This document shows positions 34,877 to 43,807 of a stretch of 64,000 bases of DNA, piece by piece. The stretch is from assembly GCF_003634315.1 (NCBI RefSeq), contig NZ_RBXL01000002.1:124001-188000 (forward strand). The letters run 5' to 3'. How positions within the stretch are numbered: position 1 is the stretch's first letter; each line of letters starts with the position of its first letter. A program made the translations under genes and the position numbers. A model generated the notes under the pieces. That model worked only from the letters and a program-made list of their open reading frames with translations, did no database searches and was not told the DNA's origin. This DNA comes from Thiocapsa rosea. Its GTDB lineage: Bacteria > Pseudomonadota > Gammaproteobacteria > Chromatiales > Chromatiaceae.

Positions 34877-35779
34877 TCATGCGACCTGTTTTTCTTCCTC
34901 CCGAGTGTCGATCCAGTCCTTCGGAAACTGCATCGGTGAAGTGTAACCGAGGGTGGAATGCAGACGCTTGCGGTTGTAGAACACCTCGATGTACTCGAAG
35001 GCGGTGGCCTTCATGGCGTCGCGGGTGGCGAAGCGCTCCCCGAAGACGCGCTCGTTCTTGAAGCTGTTGAACCAACTCTCGGTCGGGGCGTTGTCCCGGC
35101 AGTTCCCCTTGCGGCTCATCGAGCAGACCATGCCGTACTGCGCCAGCGTCGCCTGGAAGGCATGGCTTGCGTACTGGCTCCCCCGATCGGAATGGTGGAT
35201 CAGCCCCGGGGCCGGCTTGCGTCGAAACCAACCCATGGTCAGCGCGTCGGTGACCAGCTCGGCCGTCATGCGCGGCTTCAGCGACCAGCCCACGACCTCG
35301 CGGTTGAACAGGTCCGGGACGATGGCCAAGTAGAGCCAGCCTTCATCCGTCCACAGGTAGGTGATGTCGGCGCTCCAGACCTGATTCGGGCCGCTCGGGG
35401 AGAAGTCGCGGGCGAGCAGGTTCTCGACCACCGGCAGGCCGTGCTTGGAGTCGGTCGTGGCCTTGTAGCGACGCTTGTGGCGCCCCCGGATGCCGTGCTC
35501 GCGCATCAGGCGCTCCACCCGTGTCTTGCTCGCCGAGAAGCCCCGTGCACGTAGCTCATGCACCATCCGCGGGCTGCCGTAGGCCCCCTTGAGCTCGGCA
35601 TGGATGGATCGGATCAGGGCCAGCACCTGTGCAAGCACCTGTGCATCCGTCAGCCCTTGGCGATCCGGTATGCCGCCACCCTGCCAGGCCCGGTAGCCGC
35701 CGACACTGACATCCAAGACAGCGCAGAGCTCGTTCAGGGCTAAGCCGTCGCGGTGTGCAGCGATCCAGGCGTACTTCAC
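34877..35779 (-). CDS. IS3-family transposase OrfB
   Basis: 300 residues from a GTG at 35779. It has an HTH_21-type N-terminus (IRSIHAELKGAYGSPRMVHE) and a full rve integrase core with Asp in VWSADITYLWTDEGWLYLAI, Asp in LIHHSDRGSQYASHAF and Glu in RDNAPTESWFNSFKNERVFG. In active IS3 elements it is made as an OrfAB fusion by frameshifting. Confidence 0.92.
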   Translation of the reverse strand: MKYAWIAAHRDGLALNELCAVLDVSVGGYRAWQGGGIPDRQGLTDAQVLAQVLALIRSIHAELKGAYGSPRMVHELRARGFSASKTRVERLMREHGIRGRHKRRYKATTDSKHGLPVVENLLARDFSPSGPNQVWSADITYLWTDEGWLYLAIVPDLFNREVVGWSLKPRMTAELVTDALTMGWFRRKPAPGLIHHSDRGSQYASHAFQATLAQYGMVCSMSRKGNCRDNAPTESWFNSFKNERVFGERFATRDAMKATAFEYIEVFYNRKRLHSTLGYTSPMQFPKDWIDTREEEKQVA

Positions 35780-36071
35780 AGCGCATCCCGCGCGAAGTAC
35801 GCCGTCGCTTTTTTAAGATGTCGACCTCGCGCTTGAGCCGCGCGTTCTCCGCGCGCAGACGCGACAGATCCATCGCCTCCGGCGTGACCTTCGCTGCGCC
35901 CGCACCGTTGAGCGTGCCGACATCGAACGCCTTCACCCAGTTGCGCAGGGTCTGCTCGACCAGCCCCATCTCCTTGGCTACCGCGCTCACGCTCTTGCCG
36001 TCCTTGATCCGCTTCACCGCCTGTTCCTTGAACTCGGCGGTGTACTCTTGCTTCGGAATCTTCTGCATCAT
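35556..36071 (-). CDS. IS3-family OrfA, reading frame altered at an A6 run
   Basis: The first ~93 residues are a normal OrfA helix-turn-helix plus leucine zipper (YTAEFKEQAVKRIKDGKSVS, LRAENARLKREVDILKK). At the A6 run near 35810 the frame goes to a non-family tail and runs on to 35556 inside orfB. One more A would give the usual ending KKATAYFARDAL and a stop at the orfB start. So this copy has lost an A, or the run is the site of slippage that controls OrfAB. Confidence 0.8.
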   Translation of the reverse strand: MMQKIPKQEYTAEFKEQAVKRIKDGKSVSAVAKEMGLVEQTLRNWVKAFDVGTLNGAGAAKVTPEAMDLSRLRAENARLKREVDILKKRRRTSRGMRCEVRLDRCTPRRLSPERALRCLGCQCRRLPGLAGWRHTGSPRADGCTGACTGAGPDPIHPCRAQGGLRQPADGA

Positions 36072-36365
36072 CGTCTCCAGTGTGACAGACAGTCTACGTC
36101 ACCCTTGGAAGACTAAATTTCGGGGGAACCTCAATCGGTGCGCCATCCAGAAACGGCGAAGTAAGAGGACGACCCCTTGTGTTGTAGTAGCGGCGCCGAA
36201 GATTGGGCCGCTCTGTTCACCAGCGCTGAGACGGCCACCTTGGGCTTGTGCTACCCCGACATGCGGATCACGCAGCGCCTCAAGGACACGCTCGGAGAAG
36301 CTTCTTGATCTTTCAAGTAATACCAAAATATGGTATTTATTGGTGATGCGACTAAAGGTTTTCAC

Positions 36366-36617
36366 ATGTCCAAAAATACCAGTATTTCCTTGGGCGACCA
36401 CTTCGAGGGATTCATCTCCCAGCAGGTCAAAAACGGTCGCTATGGCTCGGCAAGCGAGGTGATCCGCGCGAGCCTGCGTCTGCTCGAAGAACGGGAACAG
36501 AAACTCGAAGCACTTCGCCAAGCTCTGATCGAAGGCGAAGAAAGCGGCGAAGATTCACCGCTCGACATAGAAGAGATCAAACGCGAGGCGCGGAAAGACG
36601 CGGGGCTGGATGCATGA
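36366..36617 (+). CDS. parD: ParD-type antitoxin
   Basis: 83 residues from ATG 36366; an upstream ATG at 36330 adds 12 residues of no family character. It has a ribbon-helix-helix N-terminus ([40 protein letters not shown]) with a charged C-terminal toxin-binding tail. The stop overlaps the toxin gene start by 8 bp. It neutralises ParE and should repress its own promoter. Confidence 0.9.
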   Translation: MSKNTSISLGDHFEGFISQQVKNGRYGSASEVIRASLRLLEEREQKLEALRQALIEGEESGEDSPLDIEEIKREARKDAGLDA

Positions 36618-36900
36618 GATCGTCAAACGCCCGCGTGCCAGAGAAGACCTGAAAGGCATCTGGCGCTACAGCTTCACCGAATGGGGCGAAGCACAGGCGG
36701 ACAGGTACCTTGCCGAGATCGACGCGGGGATCGCCCGGCTCAAGGAACATCCGGAGCTGGGAAAGTCTCGGGATGATCTGAGAGCGGGATACCGCTCGCT
36801 GCGGATTAACCAACACGTGGTCTTCTACCTCGTGACGCCGTCGGTCGTCCGGATCGTGCGGGTACTGCATGTGCGGATGGACCCGGACTCGCATTTATAG
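36610..36900 (+). CDS. parE: ParE-type toxin
   Basis: 96 residues with the RelE/ParE fold pattern ([59 protein letters not shown]). ParE toxins poison DNA gyrase. Together with ParD it is a plasmid-type addiction module, located 2 kb from the trfA/iteron replicon. Confidence 0.9.
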   Translation: MHEIVKRPRAREDLKGIWRYSFTEWGEAQADRYLAEIDAGIARLKEHPELGKSRDDLRAGYRSLRINQHVVFYLVTPSVVRIVRVLHVRMDPDSHL

Positions 36901-36910
36901 GTGTAGCGAC

Positions 36911-37066
36911 CTGCAAACATCGGGCGCCCAGCCTGCAAACATTGCAGATTTCAGCCCAGATTAACTGCCATATCCGGGGGCTCGTGCCCACATTAGTTGC
37001 CGATAAGCTCACGCCCTTTGCCAACAGCCTGCAAACATCCGAACCAGCCCGGATTATCTGCAAACA
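36911..37066. repeat. CTGCAAACA(T) repeats
   Basis: CTGCAAACAT occurs at 36911-36920, 36933-36942 and 37029-37038, and CTGCAAACA at 37058-37066, in the gap between parE and the next gene. They are all in the same orientation. They may be binding sites for a local regulator or scars of element ends. Confidence 0.55.
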
Positions 37067-37079
37067 GCCGACCGAGAAG

Positions 37080-37394
37080 ATGGGATTCGATACCGAGCCG
37101 ACCTTCTACGAGAAAACCATCCTGTCCGATCTTCAGGGTGCGTGGCAGTGCCTCCGTGAAGAAGTGGCCGAGCACCCGGGCTTCGAGGGCTGGGAGAGCG
37201 CGCTGTTCCACATCGACGAGGCCATGAGCTGGGAATCCGTCCGCAACCTCGCACAGATGCAGCGAAGCCTGATACTCGTTCGTAACCTCCTTCATCAGGG
37301 CGATGTCCCCGACGCCGTTGCCGAATGCTTGGGCGCCGTGAGCGAACTCATGGATGAGACGCTTGAAGCCCTCGGGAAGGGTGAAATCGGTTGA
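37080..37394 (+). CDS. Unrecognised 104-residue protein
   Basis: 104 residues from ATG 37080 (MGFDTEPTFYEKTILSDLQG). Mostly acidic and helical, with no membrane segment or known motif. The frame is open further upstream but crosses the CTGCAAACAT repeats, so the later start is preferred. The short gap to parE and the same strand may suggest linked expression, but nothing shows function. Confidence 0.45.
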   Translation: MGFDTEPTFYEKTILSDLQGAWQCLREEVAEHPGFEGWESALFHIDEAMSWESVRNLAQMQRSLILVRNLLHQGDVPDAVAECLGAVSELMDETLEALGKGEIG

Positions 37395-37912
37395 ACGGGT
37401 CTCCAGCCCACGATCAACGTTTGCCCGACCGAGATCCGCGCCTTTCTCCATGGCCATCTGGCTCCCGGTCGGACCCGGGAGCTGCATGCGCAGCTGCTGG
37501 CCGCGGCGAGGCCGGCGAACACGGTCCGCGTCCGTCTCAAAAACGGTCGTTTTTGGAATGGCTTTCGCCCCGTCGGCTGACGCGACGCTTTGTAGATCGA
37601 GGCCCTGGTCGGTCTCGGTCTGACCAGACTGAAGGTCGTTGCAGCTGTCGTCTTCAGTCCAGGCCGTTTATCCTAGGCCCCGATATTGGCGGCTGATGGT
37701 GGCGCCGTATCTCCATGTCCTTGGCTTCGCTGCCCTGGGCGATCCGGGCTTTCGGAGTCCAGGACGGCGAACTGATACCTATGTGGGTGATTCCGACGCT
37801 GGTTCCCATGCTGCTGCCGGACCTGATCATAGTCAGCGGCGCGTTACGGTCAGTCGGGAGCGCATCTGGGTAGGATGCGAAATCAAGTGATGAGCCAGCG
37901 GCGGGGCCATCA
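37395..37912. other. Gene-poor stretch with scraps
   Basis: 518 bp. A plus-strand open run at about 37405-37580 (PTEIRAFLHGHLAPGRTREL) could be the tail of a lost gene, family unknown. Nothing else recognisable until the draT fragment. Confidence 0.3.
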
Positions 37913-38070
37913 TATTGTCAGTACGAGCTGCTCCAGGCCCTCCCCGAGGAGACCCACCTCAGCCTCTACCGCGGCATCAACCGCATGGACGAGCACGAGA
38001 CCCTCGGTCGCGGTCGCTACCGGGTGCTTCTCAACAATCTCAACAGCTATTTATTCACACTACCGTCCAG
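37913..38070 (+). pseudogene. Fragment of draT (dinitrogenase reductase ADP-ribosyltransferase)
   Basis: One frame from about 37916 reads YELLQALPEETHLSLYRGIN, then RMDEHETLGRGRYRVLLNNL and NSY, the conserved centre of DraT (LYRG...LNNLNSF). Family sequence is absent before and after, and a few residues are missing between HETL and VLLNNL. DraT shuts off nitrogenase by ADP-ribosylating NifH, so the host lineage probably fixes nitrogen. Confidence 0.75.
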
Positions 38071-38162
38071 TCGATCCGGTGTGCAAACCTTAATGCTCAC
38101 CTATAAGGGTAGATCGTATCGCTCTTCACTCTCACGATTTACCCTTACAGGTTATTCGCACT

Positions 38163-38597
38163 CTACAGTTGATTTGTCTTTACACCTTCAAGAACACATC
38201 GGAAACGAGCCGTCTTACCGATTCCACCGGGACCTTTTTTTATTTCGGCACTCCCATTGCAACATGCTCGAGTGACAAGCTCTTTACCATCAGCGGTCGT
38301 TTGTTTTAAAGCATCCTCGGGGGTGCAGGATAAATTATCGCCATGATTACCATGCGTATCGGCTTTGCAGCTATATTGCTTAATATACCAACCAAAATCA
38401 ACGTCTTCGCAAACATTACCTGATGTCTTTCGCTTCTCAAGGTCTGTTTTTTTACCCGACTGTTGGTCAACTACTTTGCTAAATGATACATCTTCGGCGT
38501 TCGCGCTTATAGGGGATATTAAAAAAGCCGTCATTATTAATGGAAGCAATGCTAACTTTAAACCAGAGTTTCTACTGGAACAAGCAATTATATTCAT
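38163..38597 (-). CDS. Small exported Cys-containing protein in an AT-rich island
   Basis: 144 residues from ATG 38597 with AGAGGG upstream. A signal peptide (LALLPLIMTAFLISPISANA) is followed by a mature domain of about 110 residues with six Cys (VCEDVDFGWYIKQYSCKA, LSCTPEDA, TRACCNG, RFRCVLEG). No family recognised. Base composition of 38.1-38.8 kb is clearly more AT-rich than the rest of the window, pointing to separate origin. Confidence 0.6.
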   Translation of the reverse strand: MNIIACSSRNSGLKLALLPLIMTAFLISPISANAEDVSFSKVVDQQSGKKTDLEKRKTSGNVCEDVDFGWYIKQYSCKADTHGNHGDNLSCTPEDALKQTTADGKELVTRACCNGSAEIKKGPGGIGKTARFRCVLEGVKTNQL

Positions 38598-38994
38598 TGG
38601 ATGTAACCCTCTAGCATGGTAGTTTCACATTTAGGGATGCTGGCTGCCGGCATGCATATCCTTGCGATGTCTGCTAGACATCAAGATGGCTACGTAAAAG
38701 TAGGCTACGGAAAGCGTCATGTCTACTTAAAAAAGCATAAAATACCGCTAATATTAGTAAAACCTTATTCGATTTCAGTTATTTGACGAATTCGCTATAA
38801 GCCATGGGTATTACGGCGGACTCGGTCTCGGGTGGAACGGAACAGAAACCTAGGTAAGGGCTGAACCCCTAAATTGTCAGCTACTTCCGGACTGTCGTCT
38901 CGCTGTGGTTAGACATTAACCGCGGCCTTCATCCGCCGCTTTGGCTCCTCGCTCAATCTACAGCAGATTGAAGTTTTGTGGCGGACGCGGCATT
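38598..38994. other. AT-rich non-coding stretch
   Basis: About 400 bp upstream of the exported-protein gene and of the recombinase. It contains ATGTCTGCTAGACAT (6-3-6 inverted repeat near 38667) and no supportable gene. It probably holds promoters for both flanking genes. Confidence 0.35.
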
Positions 38995-39024
38995 AGTAGT
39001 ACATAAAGGAGGTTATGTACTACT
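38995..39024 (+). promoter_or_regulatory. Perfect 12-bp-arm hairpin with AGGAGG in the loop
   Basis: AGTAGTACATAA (38995-39006), AGGAGG (39007-39012), TTATGTACTACT (39013-39024). The loop is a full Shine-Dalgarno sequence, but the recombinase ATG at 39040 has its own GGAGG about 10 bp upstream, just outside the hairpin. It may be an operator, a recombination core, or an RNA structure controlling translation. Confidence 0.6.
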
Positions 39025-39039
39025 GAGGAGGGCGGGGAC

Positions 39040-40029
39040 ATGGGCGAGCTGACGAGGGCGACATCCGGGGTTTTGGAACGTGCGGGCGGTGCCTCGGGGA
39101 TGCCGGCGCTGATCGTGCGCGCCGGCGGTCAGGCCGAAAAACGCTTCCTGGAGTTCTTCGCCGCGCAGATCAGAAACCGCAACACGCGCGAGGCGTATCT
39201 GCGGGCGGTGCGCGACTTCCTCGACTGGGCCGAGTCCGTCGGCGTCGGCGAGCTCCTCGACATCGAGCCGGTGCACGTCGCCGCCTGGGTCGAGCTCAAG
39301 ATGCGTGACTACGAGGCGCAAAGCGTCAAGCAGCAGCTCGCCGCACTGCGGCATTTCTGCGACTGGCTGGTGATGGGCCAGGTCCTGAGCATCAACCCGG
39401 CGTCCTTCGTCCGGGGACCGAAATTCTCCTGCGCCGTCGGCAAGACGCCGATCCTCTCGCCCGCGGAGACCCGGCAGCTGATCCGCGCGATCCCGACCGA
39501 CACGCTCGTCGGCCTGCGCGATCGCGCGCTCATCGGTCTCATGGTCTATACCTTCGCCCGCGTCTCCGCCGCCGTCGGCATGAACGTGAAGGATGTCTTT
39601 CCTCGACAGGACGCCCTCTGGGTCCGGCTGCACGAGAAAGGCGGCAAGCGTCACGAGATGCCGTGCCAGCACAACCTCAAGGACTGGCTGCGGGAGTACA
39701 TCGAGGCGGCAAGCATCGGCGAGGACGCGGGCGGCCCCCTCTTCCGTACCGTGGACCGCAAGACGAAGACGCTCGGCTCCACCCGCCTCGACCGGCAACG
39801 CGCCTGGGCGATGGTCAAGCGCCGGACGCGCGAGGCCGGGATCGACGCGGCCGGCATCTGCAATCACACCTTCCGGGGCACCGGCATCACGGCCTATCTC
39901 GAGAACCCCGAGGCGAAGCTCGAGCACGCGCAGCGCATGGCCGCCCACTCGGATCCCAAGACTACGCGGCTCTATGACCGGCGCAGCGATGCCGTCTCCC
40001 TCGATGAGGTCGAGCGCATCGGCATCTGA
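39040..40029 (+). CDS. Tyrosine recombinase / integrase
   Basis: 329 residues. An N-terminal core-binding domain (RNRNTREAYLRAVRDFLDWA) and a catalytic domain with Arg in YTFARVSAAVGMNVKDVF, HTFRGTGITAYL and AAHSDPKTTRLYDRRSD. The strand-exchange Tyr is in RLYDRR. It resembles integron/plasmid-type XerC-like site-specific recombinases and could serve dimer resolution or integration of the plasmid-like segment. The target site is unknown; the hairpin directly upstream is a candidate. Confidence 0.88.
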   Translation: MGELTRATSGVLERAGGASGMPALIVRAGGQAEKRFLEFFAAQIRNRNTREAYLRAVRDFLDWAESVGVGELLDIEPVHVAAWVELKMRDYEAQSVKQQLAALRHFCDWLVMGQVLSINPASFVRGPKFSCAVGKTPILSPAETRQLIRAIPTDTLVGLRDRALIGLMVYTFARVSAAVGMNVKDVFPRQDALWVRLHEKGGKRHEMPCQHNLKDWLREYIEAASIGEDAGGPLFRTVDRKTKTLGSTRLDRQRAWAMVKRRTREAGIDAAGICNHTFRGTGITAYLENPEAKLEHAQRMAAHSDPKTTRLYDRRSDAVSLDEVERIGI

Positions 40030-41411
40030 CTCGAGGACCTCGCGCAGTCGACGTTATGGTGTCATACTTAGTGTGATGTAAAAGCGTGGATCGGGGCCAC
40101 ATGCGGATCTTCAAGAATGCTTGGTTCGAGCGCTTCGCGCGCAAGCAGAAGATGGGGTAGAACAAGCAGTCGTGTCACCAGCCGCCATTTCCGCGTAGAT
40201 TCAGCATCTGAGTCCATCTGAGGTGTTGATCATCCGCCTTGGCCTGGAGCGGTCAGTCGCGCTACTGACGCGGGTAGCGGAAAGTCCGGTCTGCTTCTGA
40301 AGTGACAAGTCACCGCGACCCGGATCTGCCTCTTGGCACCTCGTCTTCGGCGACCGCTTCGGACGCTATGCCGTCACTGACCGCCGAAGCAACGATTCGG
40401 AAGAGCTTCCAGAAAGCGGACGTTTCGCGGCGATCTCCCGCAGGCGGTTTCGCACAGTGGCGCTCTGCAATTCCGACTGCGGCAGCAGGCCGTTCCCGAC
40501 CCACAACGGACATCGGCCCTCCGAACAACAACGGCGCCAATGCTGAGTGTGGCCACCGAAAATGATGCTCCTGGTCGGAATGCTGTTCACGAAAGATGAT
40601 GGCTGCAAAGCTGAGCTGTTGAATATATGAGGTAATCGCGCTCCGTGATGGACTTTCGAAAGTCCATTGCTGAGCGCGACTAAAAACTTCGTGCCGAAAA
40701 ATGCGATTCTCTACAAAACAAGTGCTTGTGGGCTAAAACAGGGCTGTCCTCAGCGAAGGTGAACGGGTTTACCTCGCTTTGTGTGGCGAAATTCTTGGGT
40801 CGGTTCCGAAAGTACGCGCCGTGCAAGCGCATTGGCATCGAATGACTGGAGAGAGGGCATGGGCGTAGGCCGACGACGGCCGACGGCGAAGCCTTACCTG
40901 GACGCCTTGGAGGCAAACCAAGCGATCGACGCCGGGGCAGGTTTAACAAGCCTAGCCGGGCTGCCTCACGGCGAGTGCGGGGTTTAAGCGGAGCCCCATC
41001 GAGGTGATACCTGCCACCTGGAATCGGGGCGCCCCTCAATCATCGTGAACATCGAGCCATCAGATTGCTTGGCCATGCTCACCAATGCAACCCGGAGCAG
41101 ACATTGCGAGAGCGCGCAGGCCCAACAGATTAGTCTCCTTATCGCGCTCCGCGTTGGCGCGGATGATCTGAGGGACGGATCTCCAAGCTCTCGTTGGGAA
41201 GCTCGGTGCCAAGCGTGCTTGTTGTAGCGCGAGAAGCCAACCACCGACTTTCCGAAGTAAAAAGCGAAGTCCACGCCTGTTTGTAGATCGGCAGATGCCC
41301 GGAGCGCGCCACGGAACCTCACCAGCCAAAGGAGATCGCGCTTCGCGCGAGCAGGGGGAAGACTCCCCCCTGCACCCACATCTAAAGGGCCGAATCAGCC
41401 AAAGCACCCAA
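40030..41411. other. Long gene-poor stretch
   Basis: 1.38 kb without a gene I can support on either strand; the open frames have no family character and mutually exclusive frames. It contains the compound palindrome at 40636-40679. It may be the wreck of a lost gene or element. Confidence 0.4.
40636..40679. repeat. Compound palindrome
   Basis: The 18-bp palindrome TGGACTTTCGAAAGTCCA (40649-40666) is nested inside TCGCGCTC (40636-40643) and GAGCGCGA (40672-40679), with 5-bp unpaired blocks either side. The whole can fold into one long interrupted stem. CTAAAAAC follows, without a T-run, so a simple terminator is less likely than an operator or element end. Confidence 0.65.
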
Positions 41412-42194
41412 TCACCGAAGTCGAGCCCGCGCCAGCACCATCAGCAGCAGGCCCAGCAGGCCCAAGCCCCAAGCCCCGACCGCCGGAATCGGCTCCGGCT
41501 GGCCCGGCGGGGGCTCGACTTGTCCGGGGCGAACCGCCCAGATGTACCCCTGGTCGCCCTTGAGGATGTCCTTCTGGTAGCCGAAGCTGGCAAAAAAAGA
41601 CCACGCCAAGGCTGGCCCATTCGCGTACTCTGTACTAGACCAGTACACGGAAGGGCGAAAGTTTTCAAACTGACCTGTGTTCATGAGACAGGTTTGAGGA
41701 CAGCTAAAGTCCAGCATGCTGGGGTTTTCCAAACCGTCGGGGGCGGCCGCGTAGAACAGGTGCCCCATCTCGCTGCCGGTGCAGCGATAGCCATAGCTTG
41801 TATAGCTGCTGTGGAAGCTACAAGTTGGGTCGGGCTGCGTCACTGTCCATTGCCGCCAGTTGGTAATGCCCTTGTAGACCTGAGCGTTCAGGTGCGCCAC
41901 CCAGGCCTCGGCCTCGAACCAGTCCAGACGGCCGTCGTCCCGGTCACAAATATCGGTCTTTGCGCGACCCGAGCCGTTGACAACCGCCGAGGGGTCGAAC
42001 GCCTGCCAGATCGGGTCGTTCGCATCGCACAGCGTCTTGACGGCGTTGCCGTCCTGATCCCAGCTGATGTCTTGCACGCTGTCGTAAACCGTGCCATTCG
42101 CCTGCATCGTCAACGCGGCCTTGACCGGCCCAGCCCCCAGCAGCAGCACCGCTGCCACGAACCCAATTATCCTCGCTTGGTTGATGTATCCCAT
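41412..42194 (-). CDS. DUF1566 exported protein with IPTL-CTERM-like anchor
   Basis: 260 residues from ATG 42194. A signal peptide (IGFVAAVLLLGAGPVKA) precedes the DUF1566/Lcl-type domain (TNWRQWT, VYWSSTEYANGPALAWSFFA, GYIWAVRPGQ). A Pro-rich linker follows, then a C-terminal tripartite sorting signal (PIPAVGAWGLGLLGLLLMVL plus Arg-rich tail) of the IPTL-CTERM/exosortase-archaeosortase type. Probably surface-associated; substrate unknown. At 42422-42467 upstream lies an 11-bp perfect inverted repeat (CGTGTCGGCAT / ATGCCGACACG). Confidence 0.75.
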   Translation of the reverse strand: MGYINQARIIGFVAAVLLLGAGPVKAALTMQANGTVYDSVQDISWDQDGNAVKTLCDANDPIWQAFDPSAVVNGSGRAKTDICDRDDGRLDWFEAEAWVAHLNAQVYKGITNWRQWTVTQPDPTCSFHSSYTSYGYRCTGSEMGHLFYAAAPDGLENPSMLDFSCPQTCLMNTGQFENFRPSVYWSSTEYANGPALAWSFFASFGYQKDILKGDQGYIWAVRPGQVEPPPGQPEPIPAVGAWGLGLLGLLLMVLARARLR

Positions 42195-42523
42195 CTCCAA
42201 CCCCCTGTTGTGTTCGCGATCCGTGTAGGGTAACCGTGCCGAGTGGGGCGCGCTAGTCGGCTGTCCGACGTGCCGGACCAGCCTTCGGGTACAATCGGGT
42301 TCGTGGTGAGCGAAGTGCATTGATCGGCCGGGGAGCTCATAGGGTGGTTACCCGAGCCGCGCGGGCGGTATCGACGCCCGATCGAAGGCCAGCCGTCGCA
42401 GGCGGGCGCCCTCCGGGCACCCGTGTCGGCATGGGAATGCTGATGGCCCCGGGCGGATGCCGACACGCGGCCGTGAGCACGCACACCACAGCGTGCCAAC
42501 TCTTACCGCCGTAGCCTCGCGCT

Positions 42524-42612
42524 GACTGGGAGCGCGGGGTCACGCGTCCCGGCGGGCCAGCGCTTCGGCTCCTGACCGTCATCGAGAAGAGGGGATTCAG
42601 GCAATCGCGTGA
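42524..42612 (+). pseudogene. C-terminal scrap of a HigA-type antitoxin
   Basis: The sequence reads DWERGVTRPGGPALRLLTVI and closely matches the end of the intact antitoxin at 47124-47441. A single missing base near 42594 shifts the frame, but the nucleotide match continues to the TGA at 42610-42612. It is a leftover of a duplicated antitoxin gene on the other side of the tnpR-tnpA unit. Confidence 0.75.
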
Positions 42613-43207
42613 ACGCTTGGCCCCGAGTCGAAAGGAAGCTCGCTGCAGTGATCTCTCGCTGTTCAGTTCGAAGAAACGAACGGCAGGCAAGGGCAGGATT
42701 TTGGCGGTTAGGGCTACAGCAGGGGACCTAGTGTCAAGATCGGCCGCGAACTACCTGCGTCCGTTGGATAGGTCATTGCGGCCGCTCCTCGGTGACAGCT
42801 GAGCGTCCGGAATTGGCCGGGTCCGCCTGCTCGCCACCCAGAAGGCTCCGTTCTCCCCAGGTGGATGGTAGCGCCGACCACCACCGCAGGTCGATGTCCG
42901 CTTCCTGCGGTACTTCCTTGCCCTCCTCGCGTAGGTCGGTGACCGCAACGCGCGTTCACCGGGCGCTCAGGTCAGATGGGCCAGTAACCGGACATGGGAC
43001 GAGGCTGACAATCGGACAATCAGCAGCGGGTGACTGCTCAGCCGCAATTGCCGGCGTTACCCTTCCGAAAAACACTTGTTTTCCGACAGTCCCCGGTTTG
43101 CCCTCGGGCAGACCGAAAAAATCGCCTTCGCGGACCGCAAAAATAGACGGAAAACCCTGTCGCATTATGCGAGCATACGGAAACCAGTTTTTGATGGTTA
43201 TCCGTCC
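42613..43207. other. Non-coding stretch before tnpR, likely res region
   Basis: About 600 bp without a gene. The part nearest tnpR (about 43060-43207) is relatively AT-rich with repeated CGGAAAA/TTTTCCG-type words, as expected for a resolvase res site. Tn3-type 38-bp terminal inverted repeats were looked for on both sides of tnpR-tnpA and not found. Confidence 0.4.
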
Positions 43208-43807
43208 ATGTTGGTTGGCTACATGCGCGTGTCGTCGGACTCCGATCGGCAGAGCACCGACCTGCAGCGGGATGCGCTCCTATCAGCGGGCGTCGATGCC
43301 CGGCATCTCTTCGAGGATCATGCCTCTGGTGCCAAGGATGACCGTCCCGGCCTGACCAAGGCGCTCGACTTTGTGCAGGCTGGCGATGTGCTGATTGTCT
43401 GGAAGCTGGATCGCCTTGGACGATCACTCTCCCACCTACTGACCATCATCGACTCCCTGAAAGACAGGCAGGTCGCGTTCCGCTCGCTGACGGAAGGCAT
43501 GGATACAACCAAGCCTTCCGGTGAGCTGCTGTTCCACGTGTTTGGTGCGCTCGCGCAGTACGAGCGGGCATTGGTCCAGGAACGGGTCATGGCCGGGTTG
43601 GCGGCAGCTCGACGACGTGGTCGAGTCGGTGGACGGCCCAAGGCGATCACCGGCGAGAAGCTGGACGCGATCATCGCGGCCTTGGACGGCGGCATGTCCA
43701 AGGCCGCCGTGTGCCGCAACTTCGGCGTCAAGCGCACGACCTTGATCGAGACGCTGGCACGAATCGACTGGTCGTCACCGTCGTCCTCACGAGACGAGCC
43801 GGCATGA
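43208..43807 (+). CDS. tnpR: Tn3-family resolvase
   Basis: 199 residues from ATG 43208. Serine recombinase: catalytic Ser in [53 protein letters not shown], and a C-terminal HTH ([20 protein letters not shown]). It resolves transposition cointegrates at res. The stop overlaps the tnpA start (ATGA). Confidence 0.93.
   Translation: MLVGYMRVSSDSDRQSTDLQRDALLSAGVDARHLFEDHASGAKDDRPGLTKALDFVQAGDVLIVWKLDRLGRSLSHLLTIIDSLKDRQVAFRSLTEGMDTTKPSGELLFHVFGALAQYERALVQERVMAGLAAARRRGRVGGRPKAITGEKLDAIIAALDGGMSKAAVCRNFGVKRTTLIETLARIDWSSPSSSRDEPA

Larger units (their letters stand above)
34839..36132 (-). mobile_element. IS3-family insertion sequence, 1294 bp
   Basis: About 30-bp terminal inverted repeats: the left end begins GAGGTTCCCTCGG (34839) and the right end finishes GGGGGAACCTC (36132); both also share a CTTCCAAGG-type inner block. 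The element carries orfA and orfB on the minus strand. The flanks (ATC left, AAT right) are not a direct repeat, so one side may have been rearranged after insertion. Confidence 0.85.

Noticed and set aside
40680..41039. 119-codon minus-strand frame in the gene-free stretch
   Set aside because: Arg/Pro/Ser-rich, no ribosome site, no family resemblance; kept as non-coding.
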